This document shows positions 36,291 to 46,929 of a DNA stretch of 64,000 bases, in pieces. Every line of letters starts with the position of its first letter. The stretch's first letter is position 1. The DNA is from Xenophilus sp. AP218F (GTDB lineage Bacteria > Pseudomonadota > Gammaproteobacteria > Burkholderiales > Chromobacteriaceae), in the NCBI GenBank assembly GCA_002213445.1, contig NJIE01000032.1, positions 1-64,000 of the forward strand, read 5' to 3'. The position numbers and the translations under genes were made by a program. Under the pieces are notes generated by a model. The model made no database searches. It was not told the DNA's origin and worked only from the letters and a program-made list of their open reading frames with translations.

Positions 36291-38972
36291 GTGCCTGTTT
36301 TTGAGCGACTCTCGCCTTTGGCGCGTTGTGTGTGGGCCAAGAGTGGCGATCCGCAAGGACACAGCCTGCTGAGTCACATGCTGGACGTGGCTGCGGTGGC
36401 TTCGGCCTTGCTGGAGCACTGTCCCTGCGATGAAGAGAAATTGAGCGAGTGGTTTGGTCTGCCGTTTGAAACTGTCCGACTTTGGTTGGCCACGTTGGTC
36501 GGCTTGCACGATTTTGGCAAGGCAATTCCCGGCTTTCAGGCCAAGTGGGAGCAGGGCATGTTGCTGGACCAACAGGCTGGCCTGGTTTTCTCTCCAGAAA
36601 TATGCCTCAGAACGGATAGGCACGATGCCGCCACCGCCGCACTGCTGCCCAAATGCTTGATGAGCATAGGCGTGCCCTGCGACTGGGCTGCCGGCGTGGT
36701 GCAAGCAGTGAGCGCGCACCACGGTTTCAACTTTCTGGCTGGCCAGGTCAAAGGCCCGCTACGTGAACCAGATGTCTGGAAACAAACCCGTCAGCAAATC
36801 TTCGACGCCTATTGGCAAACGCTTTCTCCGGTTTCTGTTCCGAGTGATCAATCGTTATCCCTGACCGCCGTGCAATGGCTGGCCGGGTTAACCAGCGTGT
36901 GCGACTGGATAGGCTCCAACAGCGAATGGTTTCCTCCGGGTGAGCGCGACGCCACCTTGGCCGGGCATTTTGCCAAGGCTCGAGCGTTGGCATTCAAGGT
37001 GCTGGCCGATCCGGGCAAGCTCAGCTGGCCGCCACAGGTCGCCTTGCTGCAACGGCCCGCTGCCAGCAGTAACGAGTTGATTGCGCAGATTCTGGGCACG
37101 GATCAAGCCGTCACGGCTCGTCCCTTGCAACAGGTGGCAGATGCTTTGCTGGCGGAGGGGCAAGGTCCCGGCTTGCTGGTGGTGGAAGCGCCAATGGGTG
37201 AGGGCAAAACCGAACTGGCATTTCTGGCCAGCCTGCGGCTACAGGCACGAGAGAAGCATCGCGGCATCTACCTGGCTTTGCCAACCCAAGCTACCGGCAA
37301 CGCCATGTTTGAGCGCACGCTGAAGTTTTTGCGAACGTTTGCCGGCGGCTCGATATTGGATATCCAGCTGGCGCACGGCGGTGCGGCGATGAATGAAACG
37401 GTGGCCCGCCTGCGCAACATCTGGGGCGAGTCGCGTGACGACGCGGTGCGCTCCTCGGCCTGGTTTGCGCAAAAGCGGCGCGGCCTGCTGTCTCCCTATG
37501 GCGTTGGAACAGTGGATCAGGGCCTGTTTGGCGTAATGAACGTCAAACACCACTTTGTGCGGCTATGGGGGCTAGCCAACAAAGTGGTAGTGCTGGATGA
37601 GGTGCATGCTTATGACGCCTACACCGGTGGCCTGATTGAAACGCTGCTGCGCTGGCTGAAAGCGTTGGGCTGTTCGGTCATCCTGATGAGCGCCACCTTG
37701 CCGGACAAAAAGCGTGAGGCCCTGCTGCGGGCTTGGGATGTCACAGGCGATATTCCGGATTGTCCTTACCCCCGCGTGTTGCTGGCAGATGGCAAGGGCG
37801 TGCGCGGCAATGCCTTTAGCGCACGCCAGCAAGCGCCAATCCGTGTGAGCGGACTGGATGAATCACTCGACAGTATTGCTGCACAAGTCCTCACAGCCTT
37901 GCAAGACGGTGGCTGTGGCGCGGTCATTGTCAACACCGTGGATCGCGCTCAGCAGTTGTATCTCAAAATGGCAGACCTTCTACCTGACGATACGGTGCTG
38001 CAATTGTTCCATGCCCGCTTCCCGGCTGACGAGCGGCAGGCTATCGAACAGACCGTACTGCAAACCTTTGGCGTAAGAGGAGAGCGGCCATGCCGGGCGC
38101 TGCTCATCGCCACTCAGGTGGCAGAGCAAAGTCTGGACATCGACTTCGACTTCCTGATTTCCGATCTGGCCCCTGTGGACTTGCTGCTGCAACGTGCGGG
38201 ACGCCTGCACCGCCACCAGCGTGATCATCGTCCCGCAGCGCATGACCAGCCACGTTTGCAGGTGGCTGGACTCTTGACGGAGCAGCTGCCGGATCTGGAA
38301 ACCACTAGTTGGGGCCGTATATATGGCGATTACCTGTGCCTGGTGACGTGGGCGATATTGCTGCGCGAGCCAGTTTGGCGATTGCCCGACGACATCGACC
38401 GGCTGGTGCAGGCAGTGTATGCGCCGTGGCCAGCATTACCCGAACTAAGCCCCGAGATTGTTCAAAAAATCGAAGACGTTAGTCGTATCGAATACAAGGC
38501 GCTTACCGATTTTCAGGCGCAATTGGCGCGCCACATCGCCATCGACCCGCGTGAGCAGCCCGAATACGCCTACGACGATAAGCCGCATGGTGCGGATGAG
38601 GACGATACGTTGGCGCTGCGCAATCAAACCCGTCTGGGGGCTGAAAGCATCACCGTCATTCCGGTGTGGGTGGGTGCCGATGGCCGGTGGCGCGTGCTGG
38701 TAAATGGCGTGCCATTTGATCCGCAACAGCCTCTTGGTGATGATCTGGCAAGGCAGCTTTATGCGAGACAGATCAAAGTATCACGCCAGGCAGTCATGCA
38801 GTATCTCAAAGCCCAAACATTGTATCCGGCACTGGCCGAACACCCCTTGCTTGCTCACTTCCAACCGTTGCTATTGCAAGATGGTGCATGCCAGATCGGC
38901 AAGCTTTTTGTACGACTGGACCCGAAGCTGGGTCTGATTTATTCCACCGAAACCCCGCAGGAAATGTCATGA
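36291..38972 (+). CDS. cas3: CRISPR-associated nuclease/helicase Cas3 (type I-E)
   Basis: This protein of about 893 residues unwinds and degrades target DNA after Cascade binding. The HD nuclease domain (about 1-250) shows QGHSLLSHMLDVAAV and GLHDFGKAIPGF (His73-Asp74). The SF2 helicase follows: Walker A APMGEGKTELAFL (Lys306), DEVH box VVLDEVHAYDAYTGG (436-439), SAT motif LMSATLP, then QVAEQSLDIDFDFLISDLAP and LLLQRAGRLHRH. A C-terminal Cas3 domain closes it. Length matches E. coli Cas3. I chose GTG 36291, which has GGGGAGG five bases upstream; a TTG at 36216 is also in frame. Its stop overlaps the cas8e start (ATGA). Confidence 0.95.
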   Translation: MPVFERLSPLARCVWAKSGDPQGHSLLSHMLDVAAVASALLEHCPCDEEKLSEWFGLPFETVRLWLATLVGLHDFGKAIPGFQAKWEQGMLLDQQAGLVFSPEICLRTDRHDAATAALLPKCLMSIGVPCDWAAGVVQAVSAHHGFNFLAGQVKGPLREPDVWKQTRQQIFDAYWQTLSPVSVPSDQSLSLTAVQWLAGLTSVCDWIGSNSEWFPPGERDATLAGHFAKARALAFKVLADPGKLSWPPQVALLQRPAASSNELIAQILGTDQAVTARPLQQVADALLAEGQGPGLLVVEAPMGEGKTELAFLASLRLQAREKHRGIYLALPTQATGNAMFERTLKFLRTFAGGSILDIQLAHGGAAMNETVARLRNIWGESRDDAVRSSAWFAQKRRGLLSPYGVGTVDQGLFGVMNVKHHFVRLWGLANKVVVLDEVHAYDAYTGGLIETLLRWLKALGCSVILMSATLPDKKREALLRAWDVTGDIPDCPYPRVLLADGKGVRGNAFSARQQAPIRVSGLDESLDSIAAQVLTALQDGGCGAVIVNTVDRAQQLYLKMADLLPDDTVLQLFHARFPADERQAIEQTVLQTFGVRGERPCRALLIATQVAEQSLDIDFDFLISDLAPVDLLLQRAGRLHRHQRDHRPAAHDQPRLQVAGLLTEQLPDLETTSWGRIYGDYLCLVTWAILLREPVWRLPDDIDRLVQAVYAPWPALPELSPEIVQKIEDVSRIEYKALTDFQAQLARHIAIDPREQPEYAYDDKPHGADEDDTLALRNQTRLGAESITVIPVWVGADGRWRVLVNGVPFDPQQPLGDDLARQLYARQIKVSRQAVMQYLKAQTLYPALAEHPLLAHFQPLLLQDGACQIGKLFVRLDPKLGLIYSTETPQEMS

Positions 38973-40525
38973 AGTCATACAACCTGTTGGACGAACCCTG
39001 GCTGCCGGTACGTTATGCCGATGGCCAGGTCAAAGAAGTTGGTTTGCTGCAGTTGTTTGCCAACGCGGACCAGATCAGCGCGCTGGCGGAAACCGCGCCA
39101 CCCAGCCTCATTGCCCTATATCGCCTGCTGCTGGCCATTGTGCACCGCGCTTTTACTCGCAAGTTTGGCACCTGGACGGCACGGGATATGGCTCGCTGCT
39201 ACCGTGAAGGGCTGCCGGTCGATGTGATCCATGAATACCTGGAGCACTGGCGCGAGCGCTTCTACGTATTTCATCCAGAATGGCCGTTCATGCAGGTGGC
39301 GGCGTTGGCAGAGGCGGAAGAGACCCGAGCCAAGAGCAAATCCTGGACCCAGATTGCACTGGCCAGCAGCAATGGCAATGCGCCGGTACTGTTTGATCAT
39401 GCTGTGGATACGCAGGCGACCAGACTTCCGGTGGCGCAGCTCATGTGCCAGTTGCTGGGTTTCTTGCAGTACACGCCTGGCGGTTTGGTGAAAACGATAC
39501 GGGATTCGGACAAAGCAGGGGCGCTGGCCAATACGGCAGCCGCTCTGCCGGTGGGTGAAACGCTGGCACAGAGCCTGTGCCTTGCATTGCATCCGGCCAA
39601 GCCGGATAGCGATGCCGACTTGCCTGCTTGGGAAAAGCCACAGCCAAATATTGCAACATTGCGTAGCGAGCCGACATTGGTGACCGGGCCGAATGACCGC
39701 TATACGCGCCTGAGCCGTGCGGTATTGCTGTTACCGGATGATGAGAATGGCGAAGCGGTCAGCCAATTGCGCTTTGCTGCGGGTTTGGCACTGGCAGATG
39801 ACGAACACACGCCAGACAGCATGGCCAGCTATCGTGCCGGCAGTGTGGGCATGGTGCGGCTGGGCTTTACCGAAGGCCGCGCGGTGTGGCGTGATTTGCC
39901 AACCTTCCTGCCGGATGCCAGCGGCAAGCACGCCTTGCCAGCAGCGGTGCTCGGCTATGCCTATCAAGTGTTGCGTAGTCTGGGAGAGGATTCCGGCTGG
40001 CTTTCGGTGATGGTGCTAGGGCTAGCCAGCGATCAGGCCAAACTCTTGCGTTGGCGTGTAGAGCGTTTTGCCTTGCCGCAACGTTTGCTGGCACAAGAAG
40101 TGGTTGCCGAAGAACTGCGAGAGTATTTGCGGGAAGGCGAGGAGCTGTACGGCAATTTCAGAAAGACGGCCAGCATTATGCTGGCCAAGGCCATGCCAGA
40201 CCCCGACCACAAAGACACCCGCGGCCGCGCCAGAACGGTGCTCGATAACGGCCCCACCGCAGCCGCCTATTTTTCCACGCTGGAAAGCCGCTTGCCGCAA
40301 CTACTAGACCTGATTGCCGATAAGCAGTTGGATGCCGCCGACACCCACTGGCGGGCGGCAAGGTTGGCCGCAGCGGAGCTGGCTTGGGCCACCGTGTGCC
40401 GCCAACTGGGCGACAGCGCCCGAGCCTTGCGCGCCCGCGCCCAGTCTGAACCGTTCTATCTGGGGCTGCTCAAGCCCTTGCGTCCTGATACCGAATCCCA
40501 GCCAGAGGAGCCATCCCATGTCTGA
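38969..40525 (+). CDS. casA: Cascade large subunit Cas8e (Cse1/CasA)
   Basis: This 518-residue large subunit of the type I-E Cascade recognises the PAM and recruits Cas3. It opens MKSYNLLDEPWLPVRYADGQ, the standard N-terminus of the family. Further family-like parts are FHPEWPFMQVAALAEAEETR, QTRLGAESITV-type contacts are absent here, but FLQYTPGGLVKTIR and the middle GNAPVLFDHAVD (zinc-less loop region) fit. The C-terminal half is helical, with LAAAELAWATVCRQLGDSAR. Length is close to E. coli CasA (502). Coupled to cas3 by a 4-base overlap and to casB by an 8-base overlap. Confidence 0.93.
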   Translation: MKSYNLLDEPWLPVRYADGQVKEVGLLQLFANADQISALAETAPPSLIALYRLLLAIVHRAFTRKFGTWTARDMARCYREGLPVDVIHEYLEHWRERFYVFHPEWPFMQVAALAEAEETRAKSKSWTQIALASSNGNAPVLFDHAVDTQATRLPVAQLMCQLLGFLQYTPGGLVKTIRDSDKAGALANTAAALPVGETLAQSLCLALHPAKPDSDADLPAWEKPQPNIATLRSEPTLVTGPNDRYTRLSRAVLLLPDDENGEAVSQLRFAAGLALADDEHTPDSMASYRAGSVGMVRLGFTEGRAVWRDLPTFLPDASGKHALPAAVLGYAYQVLRSLGEDSGWLSVMVLGLASDQAKLLRWRVERFALPQRLLAQEVVAEELREYLREGEELYGNFRKTASIMLAKAMPDPDHKDTRGRARTVLDNGPTAAAYFSTLESRLPQLLDLIADKQLDAADTHWRAARLAAAELAWATVCRQLGDSARALRARAQSEPFYLGLLKPLRPDTESQPEEPSHV

Positions 40526-41021
40526 CCAGCCACAGGCGTTTGTCCTGCATTTGCAAAGCCTGGCGCAAAACAACCGTGGCGCGCTGGCGGCCTTGCGCCG
40601 CAGCACCGGTTTTGCGCCGGGGGCGTATCCTCCAGCCTTCCCGCATGTTGAGCGTTTTGTCCCGGCGGACAGCCACACCGAAGACAGTTATCGCCAGGCA
40701 CTTTACGTTACGGCGGCGTTGTTTGCCCGCCATCCGCAGCACGCCGAAGGACAAAGTCTGGCGGCTGCACTGGGCAAGCTGATGCAAGCGCGTGACAGCG
40801 GCGGCATCGAGCAGCGCTTTGTCGCGCTCCTGGCTGCCGATGCCGAAGACCTGCCCAACTATCTGCGCCAGATCGTGTCGCTATTGGCCGCAGATGGCTA
40901 CGGCGTGGATTACGCCTGCCTGCTGCAAGACCTGGCGCGCTATCTCCATCCATTCCAGTTTGAAGCCCGCGACAAAGTGCGCCAGCGCTGGGCGCGGGAT
41001 TTTTATCGCCAGCTTGCTTAG
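40518..41021 (+). CDS. casB: Cascade small subunit Cse2 (CasB)
   Basis: This 167-residue, mainly helical protein is the small subunit present in two copies in Cascade. It begins MSDQPQAFVLHLQSLAQNNR and contains GALAALRRSTGFAPG, a family feature of basic residues facing DNA. Later FVALLAADAEDLPNYLRQIV and the C-terminal RQRWARDFYRQLA are typical. It overlaps casA by 8 bases and is followed by a 55-base gap before cas7e. Confidence 0.93.
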   Translation: MSDQPQAFVLHLQSLAQNNRGALAALRRSTGFAPGAYPPAFPHVERFVPADSHTEDSYRQALYVTAALFARHPQHAEGQSLAAALGKLMQARDSGGIEQRFVALLAADAEDLPNYLRQIVSLLAADGYGVDYACLLQDLARYLHPFQFEARDKVRQRWARDFYRQLA

Positions 41022-41076
41022 CCAGAAAAATAGCCGCATCCACTGAATTGAGATTGTCTTTTTGAGAGAGATTGCC

Positions 41077-42213
41077 ATGAGCCTGTTTGTCGAATTTCAC
41101 CTGATCCAGAACTTTGCCCCGTCCAACCTCAACCGTGACGATACCGGCGCGCCCAAAGACGCGGTGTTTGGCGGCTACCGACGTGCCCGCGTCAGCAGCC
41201 AGTGCTTCAAGCGGGCAATTCGTCTGAATGCCGATTTTCCGGTGCAGAATCAGGGCATTCGTACCAAGAAACTGCTGGAATTGCTACGCGTTCAATTGCA
41301 AGAGCAGTATGGCCGTGATGAAGAAGGCCTCGATAGTCGTATTGAAAGCGCCTTGTCTGCTGCGGGATTGAAGCTCAAGGATGACGGTAAAACCGAATAT
41401 CTGCTGTTTCTGGGACAGCAAGAAATTGATGGCTTTGCCGCGCTGGTCAATGAGCATTGGGATGTTCTCGCCGCGCCAGTTTCCAGTGAAAAAAAGAGCA
41501 AGAAAGACGCCAAGGCCAGCGCCCCGGCAGAAGTGGTGAAACAAGCCAAGGCCATCATGAATGGTGGCAAGGCTATTGATGTCGCCCTGTTCGGGCGTAT
41601 GCTGGCCGACCTGCCGGAAGTCAATCAGGATGCCGCCTGCCAGGTAGCCCACGCTATCAGTACCCACCGCGTGGAACGTGAATTCGATTACTTCACCGCC
41701 GTAGACGACAAGGGCGGGGCGGATGAAACCGGCGCGGGCATGATCGGGCAAGTAGAGTTCAACTCCGCCACCTTCTATCGCTACGCGGTGGTAGACCCGG
41801 CCAAGCTGGTATCCAACTTGCAAGGCGACCGCGAACTGGCACAGTCCGGCCTGCGTGCACTGGTACAGGCCGTGGCCCGAGCTATCCCCACCGGCAAGCA
41901 AAACACCTTTGCCGCGCACAATCCGCCCAGCTTTATCGGCATCGTCATCCGTCATGCCAGCCCGCTCAATCTGGCCAATGCTTTTGAAAAACCGGTGTAT
42001 GCCCGAGGTGGCGAGGCACTGACCAACCCGTCTGTCGCCGCACTGGCCGCTTACGACAGCCAGCTCTCCGCCATTTATGGCGATAGCCGCGACCGCTGGG
42101 CCTATCTCGATTTGTCCACCGCGTGGCCGCAAGACAAGGGCGAGCGTCAAACCAGCCTGAATGCCTTGGCCGACTGGGTAGTTGCCCAGCTTGACGCTGC
42201 GCTGGAGCAATAA
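41077..42213 (+). CDS. casC: Cascade backbone subunit Cas7e (Cse4/CasC)
   Basis: This 378-residue protein forms the six-copy crRNA-binding backbone. It opens MSLFVEFHLIQNFAPSNLNR and has DAVFGGYRRARVSSQCFKRA (the RNA-binding RRAM-like domain entry), REFDYFTAVDD and MIGQVEFNSATFYRYAVVD, all hallmarks of CasC. The segment KKSKKDAKASAPAEVV near 140-160 is a lysine-rich insertion in the thumb region. TTGAGAGAG precedes the ATG as ribosome site. cas5e follows after one base. Confidence 0.95.
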   Translation: MSLFVEFHLIQNFAPSNLNRDDTGAPKDAVFGGYRRARVSSQCFKRAIRLNADFPVQNQGIRTKKLLELLRVQLQEQYGRDEEGLDSRIESALSAAGLKLKDDGKTEYLLFLGQQEIDGFAALVNEHWDVLAAPVSSEKKSKKDAKASAPAEVVKQAKAIMNGGKAIDVALFGRMLADLPEVNQDAACQVAHAISTHRVEREFDYFTAVDDKGGADETGAGMIGQVEFNSATFYRYAVVDPAKLVSNLQGDRELAQSGLRALVQAVARAIPTGKQNTFAAHNPPSFIGIVIRHASPLNLANAFEKPVYARGGEALTNPSVAALAAYDSQLSAIYGDSRDRWAYLDLSTAWPQDKGERQTSLNALADWVVAQLDAALEQ

Positions 42214-42214
42214 G

Positions 42215-42874
42215 ATGGCCACCTTGCTGCTTCGGCTGGCAGGCCCCATGCAGGCGTGGGGTACCACCAGCCGCTTTGATGAACGGGATAGCGGGATGGA
42301 GCCATCCAAATCTGGTGTCATCGGCCTGATCAGTGCCGCGCTGGGGCGCGATCGCAGCCTGCCGGTAGACGATCTGGCTGCGCTGCGCATGGCGGTGCGG
42401 GTAGACCGCGAAGGCTTGCTGATGCGCGACTACCAGACGGCAACCGGCGTGCTGCTGGCAACGGGCAAGCCTGACCACAAGCGCACCGTAGTCAGCCCGC
42501 GCTTTTACCTGTCTGACGCGGTGTTTCTGGTGGGGCTGGAAGGTGGGCGGGCATTGCTTGACACCATTCAGTCGGCCCTGAAAAAGCCGGTATGGCCACT
42601 GGCTCTCGGGCGCAAGGCCATGCCGCCCTCGCTGCCGGTATGGTTGCCAGAAGGTGTGCAGGATGCAGATCTGCTATCAGTGCTGCACAACTGGCCAAGG
42701 TTGGCCGCAAGCCGGGTTGAACAGCGCGGCCAACCTTTGCGCCTGATGCTGGAGCACCCGTCAGAAGGGGCAGTCAGGCTGGATCAGCCTGCCGGCCCGT
42801 TTGCCGAGCGCCGCTTCGGCCCCCGATTTATCAAACCGGAGGTGATTCATGTACCTGACCAGACTCAAGCTTGA
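42215..42874 (+). CDS. casD: Cascade subunit Cas5e (CasD)
   Basis: This 219-residue RAMP protein caps the 5' handle of the crRNA. It starts MATLLLRLAGPMQAWGTTSR, the hallmark LxGPxQAWG motif, then SKSGVIGLISAALGRDR (written in sequence as PSKSGVIGLI). VSPRFYLSDAVFLVGLEG and KPVWPLALGRKAMPPSLP are typical of Cas5e. The 3' end overlaps cas6e by 26 bases, and the start is one base after the cas7e stop. Confidence 0.95.
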   Translation: MATLLLRLAGPMQAWGTTSRFDERDSGMEPSKSGVIGLISAALGRDRSLPVDDLAALRMAVRVDREGLLMRDYQTATGVLLATGKPDHKRTVVSPRFYLSDAVFLVGLEGGRALLDTIQSALKKPVWPLALGRKAMPPSLPVWLPEGVQDADLLSVLHNWPRLAASRVEQRGQPLRLMLEHPSEGAVRLDQPAGPFAERRFGPRFIKPEVIHVPDQTQA

Positions 42875-43454
42875 TAGCCGGGGCGCAGCCGCCCGGCGCG
42901 ACCTGGCCAGTGCTTACGAATTGCACCGTACGCTGAGCCGCGCCTTTGCCGAAAACGATGATAGCCAGCCATCGCGTTTCTTGTGGCGGCTGGAAAGCAT
43001 CGACGCGACGCAGGGCGTGGCTATCTTGCTAGTGCAGTCCGAAGAGGAGGGGCGTTGGGGAAGACTGCCCGATGGCTATCTGCTGGACATCGCCAGCAAG
43101 ACTGTGGATTGGCAAACGCTGCTGCATGACGACCGACGTTACCGTTTCCGCCTGCTGGCTAACCCGACCGTCACGCGGGAGGGCAAGCGCTATGGTCTGA
43201 CCGATGAGGAAGAACAATTGGCCTGGCTGCAACGGCAGCTGCAGAAAGCCGGTTGCGTGGCGCAAAGTGTGATGCGCACCCGTTCCGAACGCTGGACAGT
43301 CCGCAAGAAAGGTCACGTCATTACCGTGCAGGCGGTAGGGTTTGAAGGCGTATTGGCAGTCGATCAGGTTACGCTTTTGCAAACCGCCATTCGTCAAGGA
43401 GTCGGGCATGCCAAGTCGTTGGGTCTGGGTATGCTGTCTGTAGCGCCGGTGTAA
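42849..43454 (+). CDS. casE: crRNA-processing endoribonuclease Cas6e (Cse3/CasE)
   Basis: This 201-residue enzyme cuts the repeat RNA at the base of its hairpin and stays bound to the 3' end. The N-terminus MYLTRLKLDSRGAAARRDLA is followed by AYELHRTLSRAF, with His26 at the position of the catalytic histidine in the T. thermophilus enzyme. The C-terminal glycine loop is GHAKSLGLGMLSVAPV. The expected product carries the 8-nt 5' handle AUGAACCG. cas1e begins 3 bases after the stop. Confidence 0.95.
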   Translation: MYLTRLKLDSRGAAARRDLASAYELHRTLSRAFAENDDSQPSRFLWRLESIDATQGVAILLVQSEEEGRWGRLPDGYLLDIASKTVDWQTLLHDDRRYRFRLLANPTVTREGKRYGLTDEEEQLAWLQRQLQKAGCVAQSVMRTRSERWTVRKKGHVITVQAVGFEGVLAVDQVTLLQTAIRQGVGHAKSLGLGMLSVAPV

Positions 43455-43457
43455 GCT

Positions 43458-44655
<1,198 letters not shown>

Positions 44656-44761
44656 CAACACCGTTCTTTAACAAGTTGAAAATCAGGCTGGACATCGCGT
44701 AAAAATCGGTAGATTTTCGAGAGGCTGAAATGCTGATTGAAAACAATGGCTTGTTTTTAGT
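44656..44761 (+). promoter_or_regulatory. CRISPR leader
   Basis: These 106 A/T-rich bases between cas2 and the first repeat contain TTCTTTAACAAG near the start, AAAAATCGGTAGATTTTCGAG in the middle and end GGCTTGTTTTTAGT. The end resembles the ATGTTTAGA end of the E. coli I-E leader. It should hold the pre-crRNA promoter and the integration-directing element. A clear IHF consensus was not found by eye. Confidence 0.85.
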
Positions 44762-46804
44762 CTGTTCCCCGCGCCCGCGGGGATGAACCGCGGGTCTGCG
44801 CGGACAGCAGCGCTTTCATGCCCTGTTCCCCGCGCCCGCGGGGATGAACCGTTAAATTGACTGATATGGTATTTGATACCCCCCTGTTCCCCGCGCCCGC
44901 GGGGATGAACCGCCACCCAGGCAGCGCAACTGGCGAAGCAAAGCCTGTTCCCCGCGCCCGCGGGGATGAACCGCTACTGGCTCGCCAGCTGCACATTTGT
45001 GGAGTCTGTTCCCCGCGCCCGCGGGGATGAACCGCAGTTTCAACGGCAGCCGCCGTTTGCGCCTCGCTGTTCCCCGCGCCCGCGGGGATGAACCGCATGC
45101 CGGTGTATTCGCAGGGCTTGCAGTCTTCTGTTCCCCGCGCCCGCGGGGATGAACCGAAATCAGGGCGCGTGTAATTGAAGCTACGAAACTGTTCCCCGCG
45201 CCCGCGGGGATGAACCGCTGGCGGATACGGGCGGCTTTGGTTTCGTGGGCTGTTCCCCGCGCCCGCGGGGATGAACCGAGGAAGCGAAACGCCTGATCGA
45301 CGCCCTGCAGCTGTTCCCCGCGCCCGCGGGGATGAACCGTTGAGGTTTTCCAGCGGCGGGACCGGGGTGTACTGTTCCCCGCGCCCGCGGGGATGAACCG
45401 CGTTAGCTCAGTGTGTTTCGAGGGCGTCTGGCCTGTTCCCCGCGCCCGCGGGGATGAACCGTGGCGGGCGCGCTGCTGGTTGGGAATCGTAGGCTGTTCC
45501 CCGCGCCCGCGGGGATGAACCGTCGAGTAGGCCGATGGTCAGCGTGTAGCGATACTGTTCCCCGCGCCCGCGGGGATGAACCGCCCGAAATCGGTACGCG
45601 TGAGGCCCAGCAGCACTGTTCCCCGCGCCCGCGGGGATGAACCGTTGCTGTCAGGGCCGGGCGCGCAGCATTTCAGCTGTTCCCCGCGCCCGCGGGGATG
45701 AACCGGATGCCATCACATTGGCTACGGTAGACATGACCTGTTCCCCGCGCCCGCGGGGATGAACCGCTGAGCATATCCGCCTGGATATCAGCCACGACCT
45801 GTTCCCCGCGCCCGCGGGGATGAACCGCCCACTGGCGGTGGCTCTAGCGGCGGCTCTGGCTGTTCCCCGCGCCCGCGGGGATGAACCGCGCGTCTCCGCG
45901 CTCGCATAGCGTGAACCCCCCTGTTCCCCGCGCCCGCGGGGATGAACCGATTGATGCCGTGTTGCAAGTCGTACGTTGACGCTGTTCCCCGCGCCCGCGG
46001 GGATGAACCGACTGGCGAGCGCAACGACTACAGCGTGTTCGACTGTTCCCCGCGCCCGCGGGGATGAACCGCGCAATGTTCTGGTCAGCACCTACCAGCC
46101 GCACTGTTCCCCGCGCCCGCGGGGATGAACCGGTGCATTTGATGTCGGATGCGGACTGGACGCGCTGTTCCCCGCGCCCGCGGGGATGAACCGCGGCGGC
46201 CACGGGATGAACGATGCGAGTAGACACTGTTCCCCGCGCCCGCGGGGATGAACCGCCTCGACTTCGGATCGCCACATTCCGGCCATTCTGTTCCCCGCGC
46301 CCGCGGGGATGAACCGAATAAAAACGGCCATCGAGACAAACTTGGCCACTGTTCCCCGCGCCCGCGGGGATGAACCGCGATTTGGCTCTCATGCCATGGT
46401 CTCCAGCGCCTGTTCCCCGCGCCCGCGGGGATGAACCGTCCCACCAGATATCCTGGCTGATGCCCTGCACCTGTTCCCCGCGCCCGCGGGGATGAACCGA
46501 ACCTCGTCCCAGACCAGTGGAGGAACCTCGGCTGTTCCCCGCGCCCGCGGGGATGAACCGCCAGTGGCAGGGAAACTAAAACAGCATCCTGCCTGTTCCC
46601 CGCGCCCGCGGGGATGAACCGCGCTGGTCGCGCTGGAGCAAATGGTGTCCAAGCTGTTCCCCGCGCCCGCGGGGATGAACCGCCGGAATGCTGGCAGGAC
46701 TACACTGCACCCATCTGTTCCCCGCGCCCGCGGGGATGAACCGCTTCGGATGATCGACTATCGCAAGGCATTCATCTGTTCCCCGCGCCCGCGGGGATGA
46801 ACCG
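44762..46804 (+). CRISPR. Type I-E CRISPR array: 34 identical repeats, 33 spacers
   Basis: The 29-nt repeat begins CTGTTCCCCGCG and ends GGGGATGAACCG; the middle forms the palindrome CCCCGCG-CC-CGCGGGG. I located 34 copies by position, starting at 44762, 44823, 44884 and then every 61 bases to 46165; the next is at 46227 and the last at 46776. All spacers are 32 nt except the one at 46194-46226 (33 nt). I saw no substitution in any repeat, including the last one. Orientation follows from the cas2-leader side, the I-E repeat type and the AUGAACCG handle. Transcription is on the plus strand. Confidence 0.99.
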
Positions 46805-46929
46805 CGCAGAGAGTTTTCGGCAGCTGTGGCCTTCCTTCGCTCTTCATAGCCTCCCGGGCGGTTAAGTTGGCCTTAAGCTTGCCGCGTTGTAATGCCTCCA
46901 TTGAGATTGACGATCGAGGAGGCAAGGTC

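Noticed and set aside
45340-45371. Spacer beginning TTGAGGTTTTCCAGCG resembling TTGAGGTTGTCCAGCG inside the AsmA gene near 21246, a possible self-target
   Set aside because: The likeness covers only about 16 bases with a mismatch and then breaks down. A Cascade target needs far better matching, so it is most likely chance in a GC-rich genome.
44683-46652. Many minus-strand open frames across the array encoding repeated SSPRARGT, HPRGRGEQ and FIPAGAGN peptides
   Set aside because: They are the three-frame translations of the CRISPR repeat complement, present because the 61-base period keeps stops rare. They are not genes, though such frames are often misannotated as hypothetical proteins.
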